The position numbers and the translations under genes were made by a program. The notes under the pieces are model-generated. The model worked only from the letters and a program-made list of their open reading frames with translations. It was not told the DNA's origin and made no database searches. DNA of 44,242 nt from Candidatus Aenigmatarchaeota archaeon. Lineage in GTDB: Archaea; Aenigmatarchaeota; Aenigmatarchaeia; QMZP01. Shown one piece after another: positions 8,799-17,875 of the stretch (position 1 is its first letter; each line of letters starts with the position of its first letter). The stretch lies in the NCBI GenBank assembly GCA_030670085.1, contig DAOVCJ010000006.1, forward strand, positions 1 to 44,242. The letters are read 5' to 3'.

Positions 8799-11203
8799 TG
8801 GAAACACCACCCGCAACCATGATGGCGCTCCTGATCGCAGTGTTATTTATAGGCGTTGCCCTTGTTTTTGCAACAGGCCTTGCCGGAAAGTTCCCGGGCC
8901 TGAGCGATTGGTTAGATAAATTGTTCGGGGGACTGGACGACACTGATACAAAGGATGTTGAAATTGCCAAAAATTCTGTGGGTGGCCTGGTTTGTGCAGT
9001 AAACTCTGTCCTTGTGAATGATAGAGATTTGTGTATGTCTCAATATACTAGTTCCTCGACATCAGGATCTTTATTAGAAATTATAGGACAAGTTACCCTA
9101 GGTCCCAAACAAGGCGAGGCTGTTGTTGAATGTGAGGGCGGTGGATTTCCAGAGGATAAGGAGTGCTGTTTCTTTTACGATCAAAGGGAAAGGAGAGCTA
9201 TGCCAAAGGGGACTTGCCTTGCAGCAGGAGGTAAGATAGATGACCCTGATGTACCGATAATAACAGGCACTGACTTTAGGGATGAGTGTACAGGGCTGTA
9301 TCCTGAAGAAGTTACATGCAAGGTTAAGAACTTCCGTCTCCCTGAGAGGTTCTTGGGATTGTTTGACAAAGGAAAGGAGTACATATCTGGTTTTGGTGAC
9401 CCAACATTTCTCATCTATTTCCAGAGCTTCCCGTCAGGAGAGGATGATGCATGGAGCTCCCCGACATCCTGGTTCCATGGTGTAAGCACCATAATGTTTG
9501 CAACCATGTGTATTGGTCATTTTGTTGGTCCATTTGTCAAAGCTGGTAAATGGATCCTGACTAAGACTTCACCAACTGCACTGGCAAAGGCAACGGTTAA
9601 AATAGCGGGAAAGACAGAGAGTGTGTCTGCTAAACTGAAGGATTTATTGGTGAAATATGGAAAAATGAAACCCGAAAGGGCAGAAGCTATTTTACATAAG
9701 GAAGCCCTTGTTACTGGAGCAACAAAGAAAAAAACCTTGATATCAACAATCAAAGATTACTTTGGGAAAGATTTCAAGAACAAAATCAATCTTGCTGTAA
9801 CCAAGAAATACGCTACTTTTGATGATTATTATGTAGCTACAAGGGAGCTGGGTCTCCTAGGAGAGAGGGGCAGCATATACTATAAGAGCGCTGAAAAGGC
9901 GTTTGCTGACGTTGCCACGGGAAAGGAGATTGTTACTGACCTTGCTCGATTCCTTCCAAAAGAGGCTGCACTAAGCGCTACTAGGGCAGCAACAATAAAG
10001 GGTATAGGAAAATTATCTGTCCCTGTAGTCACAAAGACAATGGGTTACCTTGCAATAGATGCACCTGCAGCATATCTGTTATACATTATTGACAAGAAGA
10101 TAAGGAGAACTATTGATGTTCCAGATAAGATGATACTTGACATGCCGGGCTCCAAGAGAGATGAGTATAATCTCGAATTCGAATTTAAGGAGGTGCCAAT
10201 ACTATTGGATAAAGATAATGATCCGTCCTTCTATCTGGCTTCTCCCTGCCACACCGACCTGGAGATCAGGAAAGAACTGATTTACTGCAAGAGATACGTG
10301 TACGAAAGCTCAGGTGCTGTTGAGTGTGAACGTGCATCAGACAGAGAAATATGCAACGAATACTACCAGGGCATTGGCATTCTTCCCGGCTGGTTCACTG
10401 GAAAGGATTGCGACAAGATACTGTCATGGGTACCCAAGTGCGGTGAGGATGACTACAGGGGCTATGACAGGACAATGTTCGTGGACAACAACAATGACGG
10501 GGTATGGGACGAGGTGATTATATACCAATATTTCAAGGAAGTTGATATAAACGCTAACAAAATAGTGGTCAAGGACCCGAACCCGGGAGATGATGACAAT
10601 AGACTCAGTTCCTGGAAGGCGTATGATGAAAATGGTGACATAATTGAGGAAGGCACGTTTTACCCACTTGATCCTTCAGAAGACGTATCTTTTAGGATTA
10701 GCGGAATCATTTCAACCCAGGTGGAGATAAGGGATGATAATGATGATGGTTTGTGGGACAAGGTTATTGTTGGAAACCCGCCCTCACATATAGGAACTAT
10801 GCGAAGCGTCATTGCAGATCTTGATGGTGACGGTGATTGGGAAACCATGGGCATAATCAACACTAAAGGAGAATATGAACCCAAAATAGCGCTTAGCTCA
10901 AAGTCTGAAGATGGAAATGTTTATTATATGGACTGGTGCAGGACAGGCGCAGTAATTATAAAGGTTGATGAGGATTCTATGAAATGGTATAAGGATGAGT
11001 ACAAGGAGGATTACAATTTCTGTTACTGGAGGGGTAATGAGCTACTTTCAGATGCGCTGGTTGTTGGGAGTTTTGCTGCAAATGCTTTTGTAAAGAAACT
11101 TGGTGTTGGTGGTTTTCTCCTCGGAACAGCTGCTGATTGTGGTCTTGCATACATAAGTATGAAAACAAGTGGTGGAAACTGGCCAGATAGGAGTGCCATT
11201 TAA
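8798..11203 (+). CDS. Large membrane-anchored protein, 801 aa, with EF-hand/dockerin-like Ca-binding loops
   Basis: N-terminal TM; DNNNDGVWDE, DDNDDGLWDK, DLDGDGDWET loops; several Cys. Confidence 0.8.
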   Translation: METPPATMMALLIAVLFIGVALVFATGLAGKFPGLSDWLDKLFGGLDDTDTKDVEIAKNSVGGLVCAVNSVLVNDRDLCMSQYTSSSTSGSLLEIIGQVTLGPKQGEAVVECEGGGFPEDKECCFFYDQRERRAMPKGTCLAAGGKIDDPDVPIITGTDFRDECTGLYPEEVTCKVKNFRLPERFLGLFDKGKEYISGFGDPTFLIYFQSFPSGEDDAWSSPTSWFHGVSTIMFATMCIGHFVGPFVKAGKWILTKTSPTALAKATVKIAGKTESVSAKLKDLLVKYGKMKPERAEAILHKEALVTGATKKKTLISTIKDYFGKDFKNKINLAVTKKYATFDDYYVATRELGLLGERGSIYYKSAEKAFADVATGKEIVTDLARFLPKEAALSATRAATIKGIGKLSVPVVTKTMGYLAIDAPAAYLLYIIDKKIRRTIDVPDKMILDMPGSKRDEYNLEFEFKEVPILLDKDNDPSFYLASPCHTDLEIRKELIYCKRYVYESSGAVECERASDREICNEYYQGIGILPGWFTGKDCDKILSWVPKCGEDDYRGYDRTMFVDNNNDGVWDEVIIYQYFKEVDINANKIVVKDPNPGDDDNRLSSWKAYDENGDIIEEGTFYPLDPSEDVSFRISGIISTQVEIRDDNDDGLWDKVIVGNPPSHIGTMRSVIADLDGDGDWETMGIINTKGEYEPKIALSSKSEDGNVYYMDWCRTGAVIIKVDEDSMKWYKDEYKEDYNFCYWRGNELLSDALVVGSFAANAFVKKLGVGGFLLGTAADCGLAYISMKTSGGNWPDRSAI

Positions 11204-11207
11204 TGTG

Positions 11208-11366
11208 ATGATTATGCACATAGGAATAAAGGTTGTGATTGCAATTGTCTTGATTGTGATTTTCATAGTGGTTTATCTAGCGTTTGTGGGCGGGGCCACT
11301 GGAGAGGCAAGTTCGTTTCTCGAGAGCATATGGAAGGGAATAGAAGCGCTCTTTCCCTTCAAGTGA
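11208..11366 (+). CDS. Small single-TM protein
   Basis: MIMHIGIKVVIAIVLIVIFIVVYLAFVGGATGEASSFLESIWKGIEALFPFK; ATG 11208 chosen over ORF-track 11169 to reduce overlap. Confidence 0.6.
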   Translation: MIMHIGIKVVIAIVLIVIFIVVYLAFVGGATGEASSFLESIWKGIEALFPFK

Positions 11367-11395
11367 TTTGGTTTAGATTTTAGCTTTTTTTAAGT

Positions 11396-12043
11396 TTGGA
11401 AAGCCAATTATATTCTATGAAGGGTATTGAAAGGACAATGATTCTTGTGATATTCGCTGTGTTAATGCTAATACTTGTTCTAGCCGTTTTTTCACTCAAG
11501 GTATATCCACTGATCAGGTGGGGGGTTTTCAGCCCTTGCTGGGGATCTTTTACGAGTAAGATGGGTTCTTTTACAGGAATCGAATTTCTAAGAAAGCCAC
11601 AGACCATAACTGTAGGTGAGTGTGTCGGGAGCATAATGTTTGTGAACAAAGAGGCTCCTAATGAATATTTCGAAGGTATCAATCAGGATTATATGAATCA
11701 ACTTAACTGTAGGGAGGATGGTGCAAGCTATGTTTTGGGATTCCCAATCAACAAGTTCAAGCCTGAAAAGGTTGGTTGGAATGTTTTCAAGTGGCCGAAA
11801 AAGGTGTGGCAGGAGATGAAGGATTTCTGGCTGCATGACCTTGGTGGCGTGAAGCCGATATGCAATATGCTGGATAAGGAAAGGACCTTCACTTCCAAAA
11901 GCGTCCAGGCAATAGTAACTCCGGGAACATACTGCATAGAGGTAAAGCTGACGAGTGATAAGAGGTATTATGAGGTTAAGATAGATGATGGTGCGTGCGA
12001 AAAGGATGACAGGAAAGAGGATGTGGGGATTCCCATAAAGTAG
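11396..12043 (+). CDS. Membrane-anchored Cys-containing protein with class III-like signal
   Basis: SMKG|IERTMILVIFAVLMLILVLAVFSL. Confidence 0.7.
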   Translation: MESQLYSMKGIERTMILVIFAVLMLILVLAVFSLKVYPLIRWGVFSPCWGSFTSKMGSFTGIEFLRKPQTITVGECVGSIMFVNKEAPNEYFEGINQDYMNQLNCREDGASYVLGFPINKFKPEKVGWNVFKWPKKVWQEMKDFWLHDLGGVKPICNMLDKERTFTSKSVQAIVTPGTYCIEVKLTSDKRYYEVKIDDGACEKDDRKEDVGIPIK

Positions 12044-12053
12044 GCGGTGAAAA

Positions 12054-12434
12054 ATGCGAGGAATGAGTTCTGAGCTGATACAGACCATATTTGCTGTGTT
12101 GGTTATAATCCTGGCCCTGGCTTTTTCCCTCACACTCGAGGCCAAACCCTCCTTTGAAACGTATGGGAAAGCCCAGGCAAGGCTATGGGCAAAATCCATC
12201 GCTTCTACGATAGATACCATGTCCGGGGTTGAAAAGGGGAGGGTTGAGCTTGATTTTGGTATCGTGTGGGATGTAGAGATAAAATGCAATGATGAGTGTG
12301 AGGTTAAGGTAAGCCATGATAAAATCAAGGGAAAAAAGAGGCTTCTTACGAGAACAGATGAAGTGAACCTCGGGGGCATTGCTGGTATTCTGATTGAAAA
12401 GGAGGGTGATTCTGTAAAGGTCACTGGAGGATAG
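12054..12434 (+). CDS. Pilin-like small membrane-anchored protein
   Basis: MRG|MSSELIQTIFAVLVIILALAFSL. Confidence 0.7.
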   Translation: MRGMSSELIQTIFAVLVIILALAFSLTLEAKPSFETYGKAQARLWAKSIASTIDTMSGVEKGRVELDFGIVWDVEIKCNDECEVKVSHDKIKGKKRLLTRTDEVNLGGIAGILIEKEGDSVKVTGG

Positions 12435-12435
12435 A

Positions 12436-12894
12436 ATGGGAGAATACAACCTTATCTACATGGCAATAGGACTTATAATATTCGTTGGTCTAACTGTGGG
12501 AGGGAAGATATACCTAGTCGAGAGCATGGGAAGTGCCTACCTAGAGGAGAAGACCACAGCAGAGGACCTGGATAAGATAACAGTTACGCATCTGGTCAAA
12601 GACTGCCTGATGCAGGGTAATGATTACATGGACTCTGATTTTTTGGATGCCAATAACGGGGAGAACATATGCGATCTCTGCGAGATATGCAACATCGCCG
12701 CTGAGGTAGAGGTAAAGAATCTGGAGAATGGAAAAGAATGGTCATTCGAGTACAGTACTTTCAAACGATTTATCACAAAGGTGAAGGAGCTAGTAACGGT
12801 ATGGAAAAAGGAAAGACATGAAACCCACAGCATAACAGTGAACATAAAGAGCGGGGATGAGATTCACGTTGGTGAGCTAAATGTCAAGGTATAG
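12436..12894 (+). CDS. Membrane-anchored protein with CxxCxxC motif
   Basis: N-terminal TM; ENICDLCEICNIA. Confidence 0.7.
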   Translation: MGEYNLIYMAIGLIIFVGLTVGGKIYLVESMGSAYLEEKTTAEDLDKITVTHLVKDCLMQGNDYMDSDFLDANNGENICDLCEICNIAAEVEVKNLENGKEWSFEYSTFKRFITKVKELVTVWKKERHETHSITVNIKSGDEIHVGELNVKV

Positions 12895-13816
12895 GAAGGG
12901 TCAGTTGGTGTTGTTCTTCATACTCGTTGGAGCAGTAGGTATAATGATGCTTCTCATAGTAACAGGGGTTATTCATGCAAATTACGCCCTGGGTATCAGG
13001 AAAACCCTGTACGTTTCCATTGAGATGGAGGACAAGGGAACAGAGCTGATAAGCCTTCTGAATTCCAATACAACGGGAATGAAGTACATGGAAATAATAG
13101 GGGATTTCTCAGCAGAGAATCATGAAGTTTATATTGATAAGCATAAAGCCGCGGTCAAGGGAACCCTTATCAAAATCAGAAAGGGTGGCTACAACTTCTA
13201 CATTGTGTGGCCGGGCGGAACCGATACCTTGGAGGAGGGGAGTCTGGACTGCAGTCTTGTGGTGGACAAGGATATAATATTAACCTGGCCGGTGCCTGAA
13301 GTGTATACAATAAGCTCCCCTTATGGTCAAGAAAGAACCGACCCAACTCCACACATACATGGTGGGATTGATATACCGGGGGATGGTTTAAGGGTTGTGG
13401 CTGCTGCTGACGGAGAGGTTGTTCTTGCTGGCTGGGAGGATCCGTCTGACCATTTATATGGTTTCGGTAAGAGGGTCACGATAAAACACACCCTTCCAGG
13501 TGACAAGTATTATTACACTATTTACGGGCACCTGAGTGAGATATCAGTCAGTGAAGGTGAGACTGTGACTAAGGGTCAGGAAATCGGAAAAACAGGAGAC
13601 ACTGGATACTCGCTTGGACCACACCTGCATTTCGAGCTTGCAGATGGACCTTACTTAAGCAGAAACTCCATAAATGTCTGTCCCTATGTCGGGAACCCGT
13701 TCGGTTGTACAGCTCCGGGTGCACCTGAAGTTTCGGTAGGGATATACGGGACAGAGATACCACTGCCTGGGGGGCAGGAGGGTATGCTGAAGGGGGAGGT
13801 TGAGTTCCTATGCTGA
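12881..13816 (+). CDS. Membrane-anchored M23-family (LytM-like) metallopeptidase
   Basis: HGGIDIPG (HxxxD), YGHLSEISVSEGETVTKGQEIGKTGDTGYSLGPHLHFEL (HxH); RKG|QLVLFFILVGAVG N-terminus. Confidence 0.9.
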   Translation: MSRYRKGQLVLFFILVGAVGIMMLLIVTGVIHANYALGIRKTLYVSIEMEDKGTELISLLNSNTTGMKYMEIIGDFSAENHEVYIDKHKAAVKGTLIKIRKGGYNFYIVWPGGTDTLEEGSLDCSLVVDKDIILTWPVPEVYTISSPYGQERTDPTPHIHGGIDIPGDGLRVVAAADGEVVLAGWEDPSDHLYGFGKRVTIKHTLPGDKYYYTIYGHLSEISVSEGETVTKGQEIGKTGDTGYSLGPHLHFELADGPYLSRNSINVCPYVGNPFGCTAPGAPEVSVGIYGTEIPLPGGQEGMLKGEVEFLC

Positions 13817-14709
13817 AGGGAAGCATGGCGAATGTGGTGATACTAGTCGCGCTTTTATTTACACTGGTTGTTTTATTCTATGATATCACACCATTCTGGT
13901 ACGAGGGGCAGAAGGATGAGGCAATACTCCACAGGGACCTGTACATGATGAACCATTCCCTTACGGCTGCCAGGTCCTATATGGACACCTCCCTCAGCTA
14001 CTCGGTTTACCAGGCATGTTATGATACTCTGAAAAACCTTGACACCTCTGCCGGGGATGATGTATTCAGGTCAGATCTTGAGGATTCGATAAAAAGTTAT
14101 TTGAACAGGTACAGGAAGGATGAATACTACTTCATGAGCAATTACCCCGTCACCATACCTGAATACACAACCGTTACGATTGAAACCCTGGACCCCCTGA
14201 AGGTTAAGGTGGAATCCCCCTCTAATATGTACATAAGCCTTGAGCATGAAGGGAGTGAAAGGAGGCTTGAGACAAAGAACACCATGGAGAAAACCATTAC
14301 GATAGACTGCTACGGAATTTACAAAAAGGGTAAGGAGGTCCACACAGAAATTAATAATGTCATTGGGGATAAGATAAAGGAAAAGATTGATTCCTGGCCC
14401 GACACCTCGGACGCCCTGCCAAAGCTGAATGAACTGGAGAATCAAGTAAAAACCATTCCCGAGCTCGCTTTTGAAAAAACCGAGGGTGATTACTCAATAA
14501 AATCAGAATTCAGCGAAGCCAAGGTGGAGTTTGAAGGATATGAAAAATCAGGCAGCGAACCTTATAAGAACATAAAATACAAGGTGAGTGTAAAGCTCAA
14601 AGTTTCCGTAACGAGGCATGACCAGATATTCCCGATATACAATGGGAGTAAAATCGTTTTCTCTCCCCTGACTATGGTTTTCCTTTTCGAGGAGAGCTAT
14701 TCTGGATAG
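13810..14709 (+). CDS. Membrane-anchored protein, 299 aa, class III-like signal
   Basis: MLKG|SMANVVILVALLFTLVVLF. Confidence 0.7.
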   Translation: MLKGSMANVVILVALLFTLVVLFYDITPFWYEGQKDEAILHRDLYMMNHSLTAARSYMDTSLSYSVYQACYDTLKNLDTSAGDDVFRSDLEDSIKSYLNRYRKDEYYFMSNYPVTIPEYTTVTIETLDPLKVKVESPSNMYISLEHEGSERRLETKNTMEKTITIDCYGIYKKGKEVHTEINNVIGDKIKEKIDSWPDTSDALPKLNELENQVKTIPELAFEKTEGDYSIKSEFSEAKVEFEGYEKSGSEPYKNIKYKVSVKLKVSVTRHDQIFPIYNGSKIVFSPLTMVFLFEESYSG

Positions 14710-14795
14710 TAAACCTTTAAAATGTAATGCCCCTAATTAAAAGTAAGTATCAGTCAACATATGCAAAAAATGACAAAAATACAGGAGGCGATATT

Positions 14796-15125
14796 ATGGC
14801 AGAGGAACAGAAAGAAGCAAAGGAACAGAAAAAAGAGGAAAAAGCAAAGGCAGCAAAAAGGGATGACAACATCGTCTACGTTGGTAAGAAGCCAACCATG
14901 GCCTACGTGCTTGCAGTTATCACACAGTTCTCTGACGGCATGTCAGAGGTGAACATAAAGGCACGTGGAAGGTCAATATCAAGAGCAGTAGACGTTGCCG
15001 AGGTCGTGAAGAACCGGTTCGTGCAGGGTGTCAAATACAATATAGAAATAGGAACCGAAGAGATTCAGGACGAGCAGAAGAGCAGAATCAATGTGTCAAC
15101 AATCAACATAAAACTCAAGAAGTAA
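14796..15125 (+). CDS. albA: DNA/RNA-binding protein Alba
   Basis: [53 protein letters not shown] caggagg upstream of ATG 14796. Confidence 0.93.
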   Translation: MAEEQKEAKEQKKEEKAKAAKRDDNIVYVGKKPTMAYVLAVITQFSDGMSEVNIKARGRSISRAVDVAEVVKNRFVQGVKYNIEIGTEEIQDEQKSRINVSTINIKLKK

Positions 15126-15154
15126 GTATCTGAGAAGCCGATAGGAACCTCTTT

Positions 15155-15511
15155 TTATTTATTTAGTTTATTTAGCCCTAATTTTGTTTTTCCGGATTTT
15201 ATGGTGCCGGAGACCCGAAGGGTTTGAAAAATGACTCTCTGGTCCCCTATCTGGTGAACTAGACCGAGGCTAACCTTTACCGAGTCCACGAATTTTGGGG
15301 AGCACTGGATAAACCCTATCTGCTTATTCGGGTCCCAGAGGTTCTTTATGATCCTGACGTTCGCCTTTGAGAGGTCTCTCTCTCCCAACCAGTTGAGAAG
15401 GGAGTTCCAGGCAGCGTTGTGCATGCTTGCATAGTCTAGCTTCTCCTTTGAGTGAACCCTGAAGATTACATAGCGCTTCTTTTCCCTCAGGCTTGGAAGA
15501 ATATTGGCCAT
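15155..15511 (-). CDS. rnp2: Ribonuclease P protein component 2 (Pop5/Rpp14 family)
   Basis: LREKKRYVIFRVHSKEKLDYASMHNAAWNSLLNWLGERDLSKANVRII. Confidence 0.8.
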   Translation of the reverse strand: MANILPSLREKKRYVIFRVHSKEKLDYASMHNAAWNSLLNWLGERDLSKANVRIIKNLWDPNKQIGFIQCSPKFVDSVKVSLGLVHQIGDQRVIFQTLRVSGTIKSGKTKLGLNKLNK

Positions 15512-15545
15512 ATTTATTCTTATACGACAGGCTTCTTAAAATATT

Positions 15546-15863
15546 TCATAGAGAAGCCTCAATTTCAACAATGTCTTCAATTATTCCTATCTTATGTTTT
15601 TTTATGGTTAACATTTCACCGGTTGTTGGCGACCTTAGTTTTCCTTTATCAAAAACTTGGTCAATGACAAAATAACCAATTGATGGAAATGGTAGACCCC
15701 GTAATTTTTTATATTTTTGCATTTCTTCGTACAGGTATTTATCTACTTTAATAAATTCTTCCCCAGGGGGTATGGTTTTTGTTATTGTGGGGACAACGTA
15801 AACAGAGTCAGGATCTCCATCTTCCCATTTCATTCTAGTAGCATACACTTTGATCTTGTTCAT
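15546..15863 (-). CDS. Hypothetical protein, 105 aa
   Basis: Intact ORF in AT-rich accessory-looking stretch. Confidence 0.5.
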   Translation of the reverse strand: MNKIKVYATRMKWEDGDPDSVYVVPTITKTIPPGEEFIKVDKYLYEEMQKYKKLRGLPFPSIGYFVIDQVFDKGKLRSPTTGEMLTIKKHKIGIIEDIVEIEASL

Positions 15864-15949
15864 GCTTATTATATATTATAATATTTAATATTAGGTAAAG
15901 CTGTTCCCAGGAGAAAAGCTTAAAAACCCTTCCTTTGAATTAGATACTA

Positions 15950-16016
15950 TGTCGGGAACTTCAAAGCGAATAGATTGCAATAATAACTGATTTCTTTACT
16001 CATTGGTCTCCCGGCT
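15950..16016 (+). ncRNA. Candidate small structured RNA upstream of asnS
   Basis: Closing stem GTCGGGA (15951-15957)/TCCCGGC (16009-16015), TATA-like gcttaaaaacc about 26 nt upstream, T-rich run after. Confidence 0.3.
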
Positions 16017-16065
16017 CACGAACTTTTTATTAAACTGAATTTAATATAATAATGATTAAGGGTGT

Positions 16066-17340
16066 ATGAGTATGCAGATAGAAGAGATTTCAAAGCATGC
16101 AGGCAAAACCGTAGACCTGAGAGGATGGATCCACAGAATAAGGGAAAGTAAAGGTATAGTTTTCATGGTTCTGAGGGATTCAACCGGGATTGTTCAGTGT
16201 GTTGTGAAGGACGGGGCCCGGGGATTTAAGGAGGCTGAGGAGGCAGGAATGGAGGCCTCTATCACCCTCAAAGGCAAAGTAAGGAAGGATGAGAGGGCGC
16301 CTGGTGGTTTCGAGATTGAGGTCAAGAAGTTTGATGTTGTGGGACCATCTGATAATTTCCCTATAAGGGAGTTCCAATCGCCGGAATTCCTGCTGGATTA
16401 CAGGCACCTCTGGGTGAGGTCGCAGAAGCTTACCAAGATTTTCAAGATCAGGTCAGATGTCACAGGACTGATACATGAATTCTTCAGAAAGAGGGGGTTC
16501 TATGAGATTCAGTCCCCCTCCCTTACACAGATTCAGTGCGAGGGTGGCTCAACCCTGTTCGGTCTGGACTACTTCGGCCAGAAGGCGTATCTGACACAGA
16601 GCTGGCAGCTCCATGCAGAGGCAATGATTCCCGTCCTAGAGAAGATATACTGCATTGCCCCGAGCTTCAGGGCAGAGAAGAGCAGGACAAGGAAGCACCT
16701 CGCTGAGTACTGGCACGCAGAGGCAGAAGCTGCCTGGATGGATCATGAGGGAAGCATGAAGCTTCAGGAGGACCTTGTGAGTTACGTTGTGCAGAGGATA
16801 ATCAAGATGAGAAGCAAGGAGCTCAGGGAGCTTGGAAGGGATCCCAAGAGTCTTTCGCATATCAAGCCCCCGTTCCCGAGAATAACGTATGAGAAAGCAA
16901 TAGAGCTGCTCAAGAAGGACGGGATCAGGAGGAAGTGGGGAGATGATTTCGGCGCTCCAGAAGAGAAAGCGTTGGCAAAGCACTTCAAGAAGCCGTTCTT
17001 CATAGAGAAATGGCCAAAGTATTCGAAGGCGTTCTACATGAAAGAATCCAAGGATGGGAAGACGGTTCTGTGTGATGACCTCTTCATGCCTGAGGGGTAT
17101 GGGGAACTTATCGGAGGGAGTGAGAGGGAAACCGACCTCCAGACGCTCCTGAAGAGGATGAAGGAATTCAAGCTGAAGAGAAAACCCTATGAGTTCTACC
17201 TGGATTTGAGGAGATATGGTTCTGTCCCGCACTCGGGCTTCGGACTGGGGATTGAAAGGCTTGTGATGTGGATATGTGGTATTGACCATATAAGGGATAC
17301 CATAGCGTTTCCAAGGGTCATAAACAGGATTCACCCTTAG
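16066..17340 (+). CDS. asnS: Asparaginyl-tRNA synthetase
   Basis: Class II: FRAEKSRTRKHLAEYWHAEAEAAWMD, ELIGGSERE, HSGFGLGIERLVMWICG. Confidence 0.9.
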   Translation: MSMQIEEISKHAGKTVDLRGWIHRIRESKGIVFMVLRDSTGIVQCVVKDGARGFKEAEEAGMEASITLKGKVRKDERAPGGFEIEVKKFDVVGPSDNFPIREFQSPEFLLDYRHLWVRSQKLTKIFKIRSDVTGLIHEFFRKRGFYEIQSPSLTQIQCEGGSTLFGLDYFGQKAYLTQSWQLHAEAMIPVLEKIYCIAPSFRAEKSRTRKHLAEYWHAEAEAAWMDHEGSMKLQEDLVSYVVQRIIKMRSKELRELGRDPKSLSHIKPPFPRITYEKAIELLKKDGIRRKWGDDFGAPEEKALAKHFKKPFFIEKWPKYSKAFYMKESKDGKTVLCDDLFMPEGYGELIGGSERETDLQTLLKRMKEFKLKRKPYEFYLDLRRYGSVPHSGFGLGIERLVMWICGIDHIRDTIAFPRVINRIHP

Positions 17341-17350
17341 GAGGGGTTGG

Positions 17351-17809
17351 ATGAGCGAGGAAGTTGTTGATAGAGTAAAAAAGGCGCTGGATGGCAGGAG
17401 GGTGAAGTATGAACTATCTGTTCATGAGCCGGTCTACACCTCTGAACAGGCTGCAAGGATAAGGGACGTTTCTATAAAGACAGGAGTGAAGGCTCTCGTA
17501 TTGAAAACATATGAACACCGGTTTATACTGGCCCTTGTCACAGCAGACAAGAGGGCTGACCTGGAAAAAATAGCGGAGCTTGAGGGTACGAAAAACGTCC
17601 GCCTCGCGAATCCGCAAGAGGTGTTTGAGGCCACGGGGTGCGAGATAGGTTCTGTCCCACCGTTCGGGCACCTGACTGAGATCAAGACCTACATGGACAG
17701 GGAAATCCTGGAGAACGACGAGGTCAACTTCAACTGCGGGCTTCACACTAAGTCCATAAAGATGAAGGCCCAGGACCTTTTAAAAGTAATAAACCCTATT
17801 TTTATCTGA
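17351..17809 (+). CDS. YbaK/ProX-type aminoacyl-tRNA deacylase-like protein
   Basis: KTGVKALVLKTYEHRFILALVTADKRADLEKIAELEGTKNVRLANPQEVFEATGCEIGSVPPFG. Confidence 0.85.
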   Translation: MSEEVVDRVKKALDGRRVKYELSVHEPVYTSEQAARIRDVSIKTGVKALVLKTYEHRFILALVTADKRADLEKIAELEGTKNVRLANPQEVFEATGCEIGSVPPFGHLTEIKTYMDREILENDEVNFNCGLHTKSIKMKAQDLLKVINPIFI

Positions 17810-17875
17810 CGCCGCCAAAGTATATAATAAATCGAGGTCATTAACTGGGTGTATCAAGACCTCTATCGATGTGAT

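Noticed and set aside
11588-12424. 278-aa minus-strand ORF
   Set aside because: Antisense to two well-supported membrane-protein genes with SD-spaced starts.
16636-17334. 232-aa minus-strand ORF
   Set aside because: Antisense to asnS with clear class II motifs.
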